From contig NZ_CP031393.1 of the NCBI RefSeq assembly GCF_017161265.1, positions 2,542,001 through 2,606,000 of the forward strand: a stretch of 64,000 nucleotides of DNA. Reading direction: 5' to 3'. Positions 1-7,218 of the stretch are shown here, one piece after another. The notes under the pieces were generated by a model. That model was not told where the DNA came from, did no database searches, and saw only the letters and a list, made by a program, of their open reading frames with translations. This stretch comes from Treponema medium. Its GTDB lineage: Bacteria > Spirochaetota > Spirochaetia > Treponematales > Treponemataceae. Position 1 is the first letter of the stretch, and each line of letters starts with the position of its first letter. A program made the position numbers and the translations under genes.

Positions 1-1
1 A

Positions 2-511
2 AAAAGTATTGAAGGATATAAAAACGATCCTGAATATCAGTCGGACGCATACATTGTTTGCATTGACAGCTGTCTTGGACTACACGATTATAAAAAGGCA
101 GGGAGCTTTCTTAAAACAGCTCAAAAACATTTCCCGAAAGATTACAGAATCATACAAAAAACAATCGCTTTGTATGCAATGCAAAAGAATAAACCAGAAG
201 CTTTAAAAGCTGCCAAAAACCTGTTTGCTTTTGCACCTGAAAATCCCGCCGTCTCACAAATGATTATAAAAGAATATTTTAATGCAGGTACGGAAAAATG
301 GCTGCCGGATTTTTTTGACGATTGTTTAAAAACATATTCTAAACAGAGCAAAGCGCGGCAAAATCTATTGTATCATTACGCATATACGTTGTACGAGCTC
401 AACGATAAAGAAAAAGCATCTAAAATGGCAAAAGATGCAAAAGCGGAATTTATAAAAAATGGAGAACTTACTGCGGAAATTGAAAAAGCCTTAGATTCGT
501 TCGGAAAATAA
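2..511 (+). CDS. C-terminal part of a helical-repeat (TPR-like) protein, 5' end outside window
   Basis: The reading frame is open from base 2, so the gene starts before the window; about 169 codons are visible. The product is rich in Lys, Ala, Tyr and Leu and looks like successive helix-turn-helix pairs. The stretch around NKPEALKAAKNLFAFAPENP has the small and aromatic spacing of a tetratricopeptide repeat, and further pairs follow (YHYAYTLYELNDKEKASKMA). No catalytic motif is visible in this part. TPR proteins usually scaffold protein complexes, often in the spirochaete periplasm, but the signal peptide region is missing, so location and role are unknown. A hairpin element starts about 45 bp after the stop. 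Confidence 0.6.
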   Translation, partial: KSIEGYKNDPEYQSDAYIVCIDSCLGLHDYKKAGSFLKTAQKHFPKDYRIIQKTIALYAMQKNKPEALKAAKNLFAFAPENPAVSQMIIKEYFNAGTEKWLPDFFDDCLKTYSKQSKARQNLLYHYAYTLYELNDKEKASKMAKDAKAEFIKNGELTAEIEKALDSFGK

Positions 512-554
512 CAGACATACTGTATAATTGAAAACGAAATAAAACATTATAAAT

Positions 555-711
555 GGGCACCTCTAAAAACTCGGTTAGATTTGCTTCGCATCCTTCGGAA
601 TAGAGGTGCCCGTCGAGTTTTAATTTAAGTCCTTATAATATAATGACTTAAATTAAAACATCGCAAGTTACATCTAAAGAAAACTTTTAAAAACTGAAGT
701 TTTTAGAAGTT
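555..711. repeat. Three-hairpin intergenic element, copy 1
   Basis: Three stem-loops occur in a row. The first has arms gggcacctct and agaggtgccc (555-611). The second has perfect 14-bp arms gttttaatttaagt (617-630) and acttaaattaaaac (646-659), framed by the cgag and catcgc that frame the central hairpin in other copies. The third pairs 682-695 with 699-711. It lies between the helical-repeat gene and the methyltransferase gene and may act as a terminator or be a passive repeat. Confidence 0.7.
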
Positions 712-737
712 CCCAAATAAATAAACAAGGAAAATTT

Positions 738-1496
738 ATGAACACACATCAAAATTATCAGGATGCAAATGCGGCGGTGATCGACCGTTGGATTACTGAA
801 GGCTGGGAATGGGGTAAGCCAGTTGATCACGAAACGTATATCAATGCACAAAACGGACAATGGTCTGTAGTATTGACGCCGACAAAAGCGGTACCGCATA
901 AATGGTTCGGTGATTTAAAAGGGAAAAAGCTGTTAGGACTTGCGTCGGGAGGCGGTCAGCAAATGCCGATTTTTACCGCAGCCGGAGCGGAATGCACGGT
1001 GCTTGACTACTCTGAAAAACAGCTTGAATCTGAGCGAGTTGTTGCCGAACGAGAAGGTTATCGAATTAACATTATACGTGCAGATATGTCAAAACCGCTG
1101 CCCTTTGCCGATGCATCCTTCGATATTATTTTCCATCCGGTAAGCAACTGCTATATCGAAAAAGTTGAACCGGTGTTTTTGGAATGTTTTCGTATACTCA
1201 AAAAAGGCGGCGTGTTACTGTGCGGACTTGATACAGGGATCAATTATATTGTCGATCAAAAAGAAGAGAAAATTATCAACGCACTTCCGTTTAATCCGCT
1301 CGTTTACGAATCGCACCGCAAACAGCTTGAAGAAGCGGACAGCGGTTGGCAATTTTCTCATACAGTAAGCGAACAAATCGGCGGACAGCTACGCGCAGGT
1401 TTCACGCTCACCGATATATACGAAGACACGAACGGAGAAGGACGCTTGCACGAATTGCATATCCCGTCATTCATTGCAACGCGGACAGTGAAGTAA
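738..1496 (+). CDS. Class I SAM-dependent methyltransferase
   Basis: This 252-residue cytosolic protein has the seven-strand methyltransferase core. The SAM-binding glycine loop is LLGLASGGGQQ at about residues 62-72, with an acidic second strand ending in VLDYSEKQLE and a third motif RADMSKPLPFADASFDII. The late motif LKKGGVLLCGLD matches post-motif III of the Methyltransf_11 group. The substrate cannot be read from the sequence; this family often methylates small molecules. The start ATG follows aaggaaaattt. It stands alone between two structured spacers, and no operon partner suggests a pathway. Confidence 0.8.
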   Translation: MNTHQNYQDANAAVIDRWITEGWEWGKPVDHETYINAQNGQWSVVLTPTKAVPHKWFGDLKGKKLLGLASGGGQQMPIFTAAGAECTVLDYSEKQLESERVVAEREGYRINIIRADMSKPLPFADASFDIIFHPVSNCYIEKVEPVFLECFRILKKGGVLLCGLDTGINYIVDQKEEKIINALPFNPLVYESHRKQLEEADSGWQFSHTVSEQIGGQLRAGFTLTDIYEDTNGEGRLHELHIPSFIATRTVK

Positions 1497-1693
1497 TTTG
1501 TAATTAAATGAAAGGCTTTTGAAAAACTACTGAAAAAAAACAGTAATTTTTTTCGGCGTTAAGTTAATTGGAAACATTAGAGAAGAATCTTACGGCAAGT
1601 TGCTCGCCTTCGAAAACCTCGACGGGCATTGATTGGACTTTTTTGAAAATAAAAAGGCTTGAAATACGGAGCTGTTGAATCAAGGAGAATGGT

Positions 1694-2611
1694 ATGTATA
1701 CAAACGATGAAACATGGCAAAAACTTCAAATGTTTTTGCCTGAACGCAACAGGATAAGCATTTCATGCGCTCCTTCCGAAATGTTCAGCACATTCGACAG
1801 GACGAACATCCATCTCGACGTATACAACGAACATAGCAACAACGGTGTTACGCTCGTGCTGTTCCACGGTGTCGGCGGGAACGGCCGGCTCCTGTCGTTT
1901 ATTGCAGCTCCTCTGGCAAAGCGCGGCTATAAGGTTGTCTGTCCGGATTTGCCGGGGTACGGCTATACCGAATACGAGGGCATACCGTCTTATAAAACAT
2001 GGATCGATACCGGTGTGCACATTGTACGACAGGAATTGCTACACTCGAAAAAGCTTTTTGTGCTGGGGTTGAGTGCAGGCGGCATGCTCGCATACAACAT
2101 CGCTTGCTTAGCTCATGGTGTTTCCGGCGTCATCGTTACCACCCTGTTAGATAATCGCTTAAAGCCGGTGCGTAACTATTCGGCAAAAAACAAATTGCAG
2201 GCGCGTATCGCTTTGCCGCTTTTACGTTTTATACCGAAGCAGATAAGGCACTTAAAAATTCCGGTAAAGGCGGTAACGAATATGAAAGCAATCGTCAACA
2301 ACGACCGGGTACTTTCTTTGTTGCTGCATGATAAACGAGGCTCAGGATCTTCCGTGCATCTTGGTTTGTTATGTTCGATGATGGAAAGCATTCCTGCCGT
2401 AGAGCCTGAAGCATTTGAAATTCCGCTTTTGCTTTGTCATCCTGAAAAAGATCGCTGGACACCCGAATGGATAAGCCGCCTTTTTTTTGATCGCGTACGG
2501 AGTCCAAAAGAACTGTGCACACTTAAAAACGCGGGGCATTTTCCGATTGAACAGCCGGGTATTACACAGCTTGAAGAATCCGTTGTGTCGTTTATAAAAA
2601 AATATTATTGA
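1694..2611 (+). CDS. Alpha/beta-fold hydrolase
   Basis: This 305-residue protein has the alpha/beta hydrolase signature. VLFHGVGGNG forms the oxyanion-hole region, LGLSAGG (about residues 121-127) is the GxSxG nucleophile elbow, CHPEKDRWT carries the likely acid, and NAGHFPIEQ supplies the catalytic His near the C terminus. No signal peptide is visible, so it probably acts in the cytosol as an esterase or lipase-like enzyme on an unknown substrate. The ATG at 1694 follows a good ribosome site (aaggagaatggt). The next gene begins within 10 bp, so the two are probably co-transcribed. The 197 bp upstream encodes a short VOC-like peptide scrap ending GKLLAFENLDGH, too weak to annotate. Confidence 0.85.
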   Translation: MYTNDETWQKLQMFLPERNRISISCAPSEMFSTFDRTNIHLDVYNEHSNNGVTLVLFHGVGGNGRLLSFIAAPLAKRGYKVVCPDLPGYGYTEYEGIPSYKTWIDTGVHIVRQELLHSKKLFVLGLSAGGMLAYNIACLAHGVSGVIVTTLLDNRLKPVRNYSAKNKLQARIALPLLRFIPKQIRHLKIPVKAVTNMKAIVNNDRVLSLLLHDKRGSGSSVHLGLLCSMMESIPAVEPEAFEIPLLLCHPEKDRWTPEWISRLFFDRVRSPKELCTLKNAGHFPIEQPGITQLEESVVSFIKKYY

Positions 2612-2618
2612 GGTGATC

Positions 2619-3116
2619 ATGGTATTAAGAAAATATGAAGCGCAAGATTCAAAAATCATTTGCAGCTGGATTAAAGATACAAAGCAGCTTTATCAATGGT
2701 CTGCCGACAGAATAGGGCGGTTTCCACTGAATGGCAATGAGTTAAATGAATACTATGGTTCGATGAACGGTACACAGCCTATCATTCCTCTTTGTGCCAT
2801 TGACGGATGCAGCGTAATCGGTCATTTGTTTATCCGATACCCAAATAAAGACGATAAAACGCTCGTGCGATTCGGGTTTATTATACTTTCGCCTGAAAGC
2901 AGAGGAAAGGGAAACGGAAAGAAAATGGTAGAGCTTGCAATAGAATATGCAAAGACCGTTTTGTATGCTTCAAAAATAACATTGGCGGTGTTTACAAATA
3001 ATGAGCGTGCACGGCATTGTTATGAAGCCACCGGTTTTCAACCAACAGAAAAAGTTATAACCTATATGATGCCGGATGGCGCATGGGAATGTATTGAAAT
3101 GGAATTGAATATCTAA
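2619..3116 (+). CDS. GNAT family N-acetyltransferase
   Basis: This is a GCN5-related acetyltransferase of about 165 residues. The acetyl-CoA pyrophosphate loop is visible in SPESRGKGNGKKMVELAIEY, which fits the (R/Q)xxGxG/A pattern, followed by the C-terminal NERARHCYEATGF motif of motif B. The acceptor is not predictable. The ATG at 2619 is preferred to the in-frame GTG at 2613 because gaggtgat lies at ribosome-site distance from it. The gene follows the hydrolase by 7 bp and precedes the NTF2-like gene by 14 bp, so the three probably form one transcript. Confidence 0.8.
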   Translation: MVLRKYEAQDSKIICSWIKDTKQLYQWSADRIGRFPLNGNELNEYYGSMNGTQPIIPLCAIDGCSVIGHLFIRYPNKDDKTLVRFGFIILSPESRGKGNGKKMVELAIEYAKTVLYASKITLAVFTNNERARHCYEATGFQPTEKVITYMMPDGAWECIEMELNI

Positions 3117-3130
3117 CTTTGAGGTCGGTT

Positions 3131-3502
3131 ATGAACATACAAGATTTTTTGAACGCAGTATTAAAACAGGATGCCGAGCGCTTACGCACTTACTTTTCCG
3201 ATTCCGCATATATCAACTGGCATTGTACCAATGAGCATTTCACGGTTGAAGAATACATACAAGCAAATTGCGAGTATCCGGGAACATGGGACGGAACAAT
3301 CGAAAGAATAGAACAAATCGGTAATCTAATCATCACCGCTGTCAACGTATACAGTGTCGATAGAACAAGTTCTTTTCACGTGGTATCATTTATAAAATTA
3401 AAAGACGATAAAATCATTGCGATGGATGAATATTGGGGCGATGATGGAACTCCACCTCTGTGGAGATTGGAGAAAGGGCTTGGGAGAAAAATACATATCT
3501 AA
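3131..3502 (+). CDS. NTF2-like / SnoaL-like family protein
   Basis: This small cytosolic protein of about 123 residues has the cone-shaped NTF2-like fold pattern: an N-terminal helix with LKQDAERLRTYFSDSAYINW, then alternating strands and the ending VVSFIKLKDDKIIAMDEYWGDDG. Many such proteins are small-molecule isomerases or binding proteins, and catalytic residues cannot be assigned here. The ATG at 3131, preceded by gaggtcggtt, is chosen over the upstream TTG at 3119. It is the third gene of the hydrolase-GNAT group. Confidence 0.7.
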   Translation: MNIQDFLNAVLKQDAERLRTYFSDSAYINWHCTNEHFTVEEYIQANCEYPGTWDGTIERIEQIGNLIITAVNVYSVDRTSSFHVVSFIKLKDDKIIAMDEYWGDDGTPPLWRLEKGLGRKIHI

Positions 3503-3576
3503 TGGCTCATTCTTTGCAGCCCTCATTGAGTATCATCTCCCATAAAAAGTTCATTATTTTACGGTTAAGGAATCCC

Positions 3577-4923
3577 TTAAGCGGCTTTCTTTTCCATTTT
3601 TCTCATTACGTTACGCATTAAAAACAATCCGGCTATAATCATTGTAAAATCTACAATAGGTTCCGCCCACCAAACAGCTGCCGCTCCGAATAATTGCGGA
3701 AACAGAAGTATCGCCGGAACAAATAATACCAATTGTCGCAACAGTACAATGATCCCTGCTTTTTTACCATCTCCAATGGATTGGAAAAAGGTCAGTGTCA
3801 TAATCATAATTCCATATAAAATAAATGTGGAATAAAACATCTTAAAGTTTTTAACACCGGCTTCAATAATCTCATGTCTTACACTGAATAACGACAGTAG
3901 TGTATCGGAACAAAACATTGACGGTATCCACGAAGCAGCCGCAAGAATAGTTGCTCCATACATAAAAATCTTCATCGTATCTTGTACTCGCCCGTATTGT
4001 TTTGCACCGAAATTTGCTCCTATAACAGGCTGCAATCCTTGACTCATTCCCCACAACGGAATAAATGAAAACATATATAATCTCATTGTTGCAGACATCA
4101 AAATTCCCCAGTTATCTCCGCCATATACAAAGGCTTGCTTAAATAAAAATGTTTGCTGCACCGCAAATAAAATTTGCATCATCATTGCCGAACTGCCGAT
4201 ACTAAACATTTCACGGTAAATTGCTTTGTACTTTTTGACTTTATGGATTTTCACAAATGAACTCTTCTTTGAAAAATAGTGAAATGTTAATAAAGCTTGT
4301 ACGATCTGAGATAATACGGTTGCGATAGCAGCTCCTTCAATAGCATATTCTCCCATGAGCTTCATAAGAATAGGGTCTAAAATAATGTTGAGTATGGCTC
4401 CCGTTCCCATAATCATCATTGATTGTTTTAATGCTCCTTCGCCGCGCATTGTCATATTACCCGCTTGAGCGAAATTAACAAAGAGAGATCCAAAGAACAC
4501 AACCCGCAAATATCTCACCCCCAGCTCTTTAATATTTCCTTTAGCGCCAACCATGTCTAAAAAATGAGGTGCGAATATCAAACCTGCTATTGTGATAATT
4601 GCAGAGAATAAAATAACCCAATAACAAAAATTGCCGAATATTTTATCTATTGTTTCTTTATCACCCTTACCGATAGCTCGTGATACTATCGATGCACTGC
4701 CTACGCCTATCAAAGCCGATATTCCGCCATTTATAATTGTCAAGGACATAGATACACTAATTGCTGACATCGCATAGTCCCCAATCAGCCGCCCTGCAAA
4801 TATCCCATCCATAAACGGATACAGACCGATAACAACCATTCCAATAATTCCCGGAACGGCTAACTTAAACAGTAATTCTTTAGGACTTTTAGTTAATAGC
4901 TGTGTTTTCATATCTTGTTTCAT
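3577..4923 (-). CDS. MATE family multidrug efflux transporter
   Basis: This 448-residue inner-membrane protein has about 12 hydrophobic segments arranged as two homologous halves. The N-terminal region ELLFKLAVPGIIGMVVIGLY and the repeated glycine- and proline-containing helices are typical of NorM/DinF-like MATE pumps, which expel cationic drugs using a sodium or proton gradient. It ends in a basic tail. The start ATG at 4923 follows an aagaggtaa site. It lies 45 bp downstream of a TetR-type regulator on the same strand, and the operator candidate upstream of that regulator suggests both are repressed together. Confidence 0.9.
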   Translation of the reverse strand: MKQDMKTQLLTKSPKELLFKLAVPGIIGMVVIGLYPFMDGIFAGRLIGDYAMSAISVSMSLTIINGGISALIGVGSASIVSRAIGKGDKETIDKIFGNFCYWVILFSAIITIAGLIFAPHFLDMVGAKGNIKELGVRYLRVVFFGSLFVNFAQAGNMTMRGEGALKQSMMIMGTGAILNIILDPILMKLMGEYAIEGAAIATVLSQIVQALLTFHYFSKKSSFVKIHKVKKYKAIYREMFSIGSSAMMMQILFAVQQTFLFKQAFVYGGDNWGILMSATMRLYMFSFIPLWGMSQGLQPVIGANFGAKQYGRVQDTMKIFMYGATILAAASWIPSMFCSDTLLSLFSVRHEIIEAGVKNFKMFYSTFILYGIMIMTLTFFQSIGDGKKAGIIVLLRQLVLFVPAILLFPQLFGAAAVWWAEPIVDFTMIIAGLFLMRNVMRKMEKKAA

Positions 4924-4968
4924 TGCAATTTACCTCTTAAAATATTATTTTCAAATATCCCTATTGGT

Positions 4969-5565
4969 TTAGTTATTTTCTTCAAGATCAATAATGTATT
5001 GTATCATTGTTTCTTTTATATACTTCTTATGAGCGTCAAAAGAATTCCGTGCATTAAGCACTTCCGAACTCACTATTAAACTATTAATGTAATGAACTAA
5101 AAAGCCATCCTTAAAAATATGTGCCGTAATTCCCAGTTTCTTTGCAATGAGATCAAGTTCTTTAGTTGTATGCAATTTTAGTTCTTGATATAAATCTTCC
5201 AAATCCTGATTATAGTTTTTTGCTTGCAAAAGAAGTGCGTACAGTTTCATTAAATCGGTTTTCGCTAATGCCTTACTTGTTAAAATATCACCCATTTGCT
5301 GATATTTATCTTTGCTCCGATTATGCGCTAAATATTCAGTTATCAAGCTATTTCTGTATTCATTTCCATCAAGCATTAAGTCTTTCAGCATTTCAGTTGT
5401 ACTTGCATAATGATGATACACGCCGCCTCTACTCATACCTATTTCCGTAATGATATCTTCCATTGTTGTATTCTGAAAACCTTTATCTAAAAAGCATCTT
5501 TTTGCGGCTTCCCGAATTTCTCTTTTTCTTATCTGTCCTACTTTTTGTTTTTCTTCTTTCAACAA
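4969..5565 (-). CDS. TetR/AcrR family transcriptional regulator
   Basis: This 198-residue protein has the N-terminal TetR helix-turn-helix: IREAAKRCFLDKGFQNTTME, then DIITEIGMSRGGVYHHYAST with the recognition helix GVYHHY. The divergent C-terminal part would bind ligand and dimerise. The apparent start is TTG at 5565, supported by a strong upstream ggggagg. Its position before the MATE pump, with a near-perfect palindrome 30 bp upstream, fits a local repressor of drug efflux. Confidence 0.9.
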   Translation of the reverse strand: MLKEEKQKVGQIRKREIREAAKRCFLDKGFQNTTMEDIITEIGMSRGGVYHHYASTTEMLKDLMLDGNEYRNSLITEYLAHNRSKDKYQQMGDILTSKALAKTDLMKLYALLLQAKNYNQDLEDLYQELKLHTTKELDLIAKKLGITAHIFKDGFLVHYINSLIVSSEVLNARNSFDAHKKYIKETMIQYIIDLEENN

Positions 5566-5594
5566 AGTTTCCTCCCCATTTTTATATTAAGATA

Positions 5595-5618
5595 AAAACC
5601 GACAATAATGTCGGTTTT
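5595..5618. promoter_or_regulatory. Candidate TetR operator palindrome
   Basis: Perfect 10-bp arms aaaaccgaca and tgtcggtttt are separated by four bases, 30 bp upstream of the TetR start codon. The length and position are typical of a TetR-family autoregulatory operator that would also govern the downstream MATE gene. No T-run follows on the regulator's strand, so a terminator is less likely. Confidence 0.65.
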
Positions 5619-5754
5619 TAATATAGCGTTATTATTAAGTAATGTCAAGTAAAAAAACGTTTTTGCAAACAGCGCAAAATGAACAGTATAGACAAATAAT
5701 GGTTAAAAACAGTAGACTGAGGAAATCAGCAATTTGAAATGTATGGAGTGAAAA

Positions 5755-6183
5755 ATGAATAAAATAACATGTATTTGTTTAGGCGTGCGAAATATGGAAA
5801 AAGCATTAAAATTTTACAGAGACGGGTTGGGATATAAGACAGACTGTAAAGAAGATAATCCATCGGTATGCTTTTTTAATACACCGGGAACAAAATTTGA
5901 ACTTTTCCCTTTGGATTCATTGGCAAAAGATATTAATGAAAATAATCCGCCGACAGGAACCGGCTTTTCAGGAATTACATTGACATACAATGTGAAAAAC
6001 AAAGAAGATGTAGATAGCGTTATTGAGTTGGTAAGAAAAGCCGGAGGAACTATTGTTAAAGAGCCGCAAAAAGTATTTTGGGGCGGATATCATGCATATT
6101 TTTCCGATTTAGATGGATACTATTGGGAAGTATCTTGGGGACCCAATTTTCAATTTGACGAAGATGGCCTATTGAAATTTTAG
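5755..6183 (+). CDS. Glyoxalase/bleomycin-resistance (VOC) superfamily protein
   Basis: This 142-residue protein has the paired beta-alpha-beta-beta-beta modules of the vicinal oxygen chelate fold. The first begins ITCICLGVRNMEKALKFYRD with KFELFPL, and the second ends AYFSDLDGYYWEVSWGPN, where the Glu in WEV is the usual metal ligand position. VOC proteins may be lyases, dioxygenases or drug-binding proteins, and the substrate is not evident. The ATG follows ggagtgaaaa. A three-hairpin repeat begins 13 bp after the stop. Confidence 0.85.
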   Translation: MNKITCICLGVRNMEKALKFYRDGLGYKTDCKEDNPSVCFFNTPGTKFELFPLDSLAKDINENNPPTGTGFSGITLTYNVKNKEDVDSVIELVRKAGGTIVKEPQKVFWGGYHAYFSDLDGYYWEVSWGPNFQFDEDGLLKF

Positions 6184-6196
6184 AGCGAATAGAATA

Positions 6197-6316
6197 GACC
6201 TATTCGATAACTGCGTTTTCGAATAGGTCGACGAGTTCTAAATCGCACAAATAGCACGATTTAGAACATCGCAGTTCAAGGTAACCTGTTCAGAAACGGA
6301 AGTTTCCGAACAGGTT
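6197..6316. repeat. Three-hairpin intergenic element, copy 2
   Basis: Hairpin 1 pairs gacctattcg with cgaataggtc (6197-6229). Hairpin 2, framed by cgag and catcgc, pairs gttctaaatcg with cgatttagaac (6232-6272). Hairpin 3 pairs aacctgttc with gaacaggtt (6283-6316) and contains an inner gaaac/gtttc stem. An almost identical copy lies at 56694-56820. Hairpin 3 also occurs alone at 16591 and 59565. Confidence 0.8.
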
Positions 6317-6328
6317 TAATGGATAATT

Positions 6329-6649
6329 ATGGCATCGAGTAAAACATATTTAGACTTCATTTTGGAGCAGTTATCGGAATTGCAAGGCATACGCTATCGC
6401 GCAATGATGGGAGAATTTATCATTTACTATCGAGATAAAATTGTGGGCGGTATCTACGATGACCGCTTACTGGTAAAAGCGGTTCCGGCGGCAATTGCGT
6501 ATATGCCGAATGCTTCCTACGAATTGCCGTATCAAGGCGCAAAAGAAATGCTTTTAGTAGACGAAGTTGATGACAAAGCATTTATAACGGGCTTGTTTAA
6601 TGCAATGTATGATGAATTACCGGCGCCGAAAATGAAGAAGAAAAGATAA
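6329..6649 (+). CDS. TfoX/Sxy N-terminal-domain protein
   Basis: This 106-residue protein matches the small TfoX N-terminal-domain family. The conserved block YRAMMGEFIIYYRDKIVGGI is followed by DDRLLVK and an ELPYQGAKEMLLVDEVDD segment. In gamma-proteobacteria TfoX/Sxy acts with CRP in competence, but stand-alone versions in anaerobes have no established role. The C terminus is basic (PKMKKKR). The first 17 codons are duplicated almost exactly at 7165, just ahead of the ABC-F gene, so part of this locus was copied or rearranged. Confidence 0.8.
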   Translation: MASSKTYLDFILEQLSELQGIRYRAMMGEFIIYYRDKIVGGIYDDRLLVKAVPAAIAYMPNASYELPYQGAKEMLLVDEVDDKAFITGLFNAMYDELPAPKMKKKR

Positions 6650-6817
6650 AAAGTGTGCGGTATTTATACTATGGAGCTGCTCCACATTAAGTTTTAGACT
6701 GAAAGTGATGTTAAAAATAATCAACACCCTCTCCGCACGAATAAATCAAATTTTTAACAGACAAGATACTTGATTTTTAGAAGCTCATGTATTACGCTGT
6801 AGTAAGAGGTATTATAA

Positions 6818-7078
6818 ATGACTACAATATCAGCAAAAATTACACAGAGCGATAAAATAAGTTTTGAACGAATCTGTGATTCTATGGGAATCAATATTTC
6901 TTCGGCTATCAATTCTTTTGTAAAGGCCACGATTCGGGAAAATGGCCTGCCCTTTGCACTGAAAGCATCCGAGGATCCGTATATTTATTCGGAAGAAAAT
7001 ATGAAATATTTGCGTAAAAGTATACATCAGATTGAAACCGGAAAATATCAAATTCATGAACTGAAGGAAACTGATTGA
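6818..7078 (+). CDS. RelB/DinJ-family antitoxin
   Basis: This 86-residue protein has the ribbon-helix-helix start of RelB/DinJ antitoxins: TTISAKITQSDKISFERICD, then MGINISSAINSFVKATIREN, followed by a toxin-wrapping tail. Such proteins repress their own promoter and neutralise a RelE/YoeB-like mRNA interferase. Its stop overlaps the start of a 20-codon remnant that keeps only the two ends of such a toxin, so this is probably an orphan. An aagagg site precedes the ATG. Confidence 0.85.
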   Translation: MTTISAKITQSDKISFERICDSMGINISSAINSFVKATIRENGLPFALKASEDPYIYSEENMKYLRKSIHQIETGKYQIHELKETD

Positions 7079-7140
7079 TGGTAAAGGTTTGGTCTGATAA
7101 ATTATATATTGTTCAGTGCGGTACACATTATCATCAATAA
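7078..7140 (+). pseudogene. Internally deleted YoeB/RelE-type toxin remnant
   Basis: The ATG at 7078 overlaps the antitoxin TGA (ATGA), the usual coupling in these operons. Only 20 codons follow. The N-terminal MVKVWSD resembles the first residues of YoeB/Txe toxins, and the C-terminal IVQCGTHYHQ resembles their conserved HYH-containing end. The middle of roughly 60-70 residues is missing, so the product should be inactive. The assignment rests on short ends and is a moderate-confidence inference. Confidence 0.5.
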
Positions 7141-7164
7141 AAAAATCGTAAGGCATCGGTAATT

Positions 7165-7218
7165 ATGGCATCGAGTAAAACATATTTAGATTTTATTTTG
7201 GAGCAGTTCTCGGAATGA
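7165..7218 (+). pseudogene. Truncated duplicate of the TfoX-like gene start
   Basis: The DNA repeats the first 17 codons of the TfoX-like gene at 6329 with a few substitutions (MASSKTYLDFILEQFSE) and then stops. Upstream bases (taattatggcatcgag) are shared too. The stop overlaps the ATG of the ABC-F gene, so translation of this scrap could couple to that gene. It marks a past duplication or insertion between 6.3 and 7.2 kb. Confidence 0.75.

Noticed and set aside
1560-1660. Remnant of a VOC-type gene (GKLLAFENLDGH)
   Set aside because: Only about 20 codons are suggestive, with no adjacent homologous sequence; too weak to annotate.
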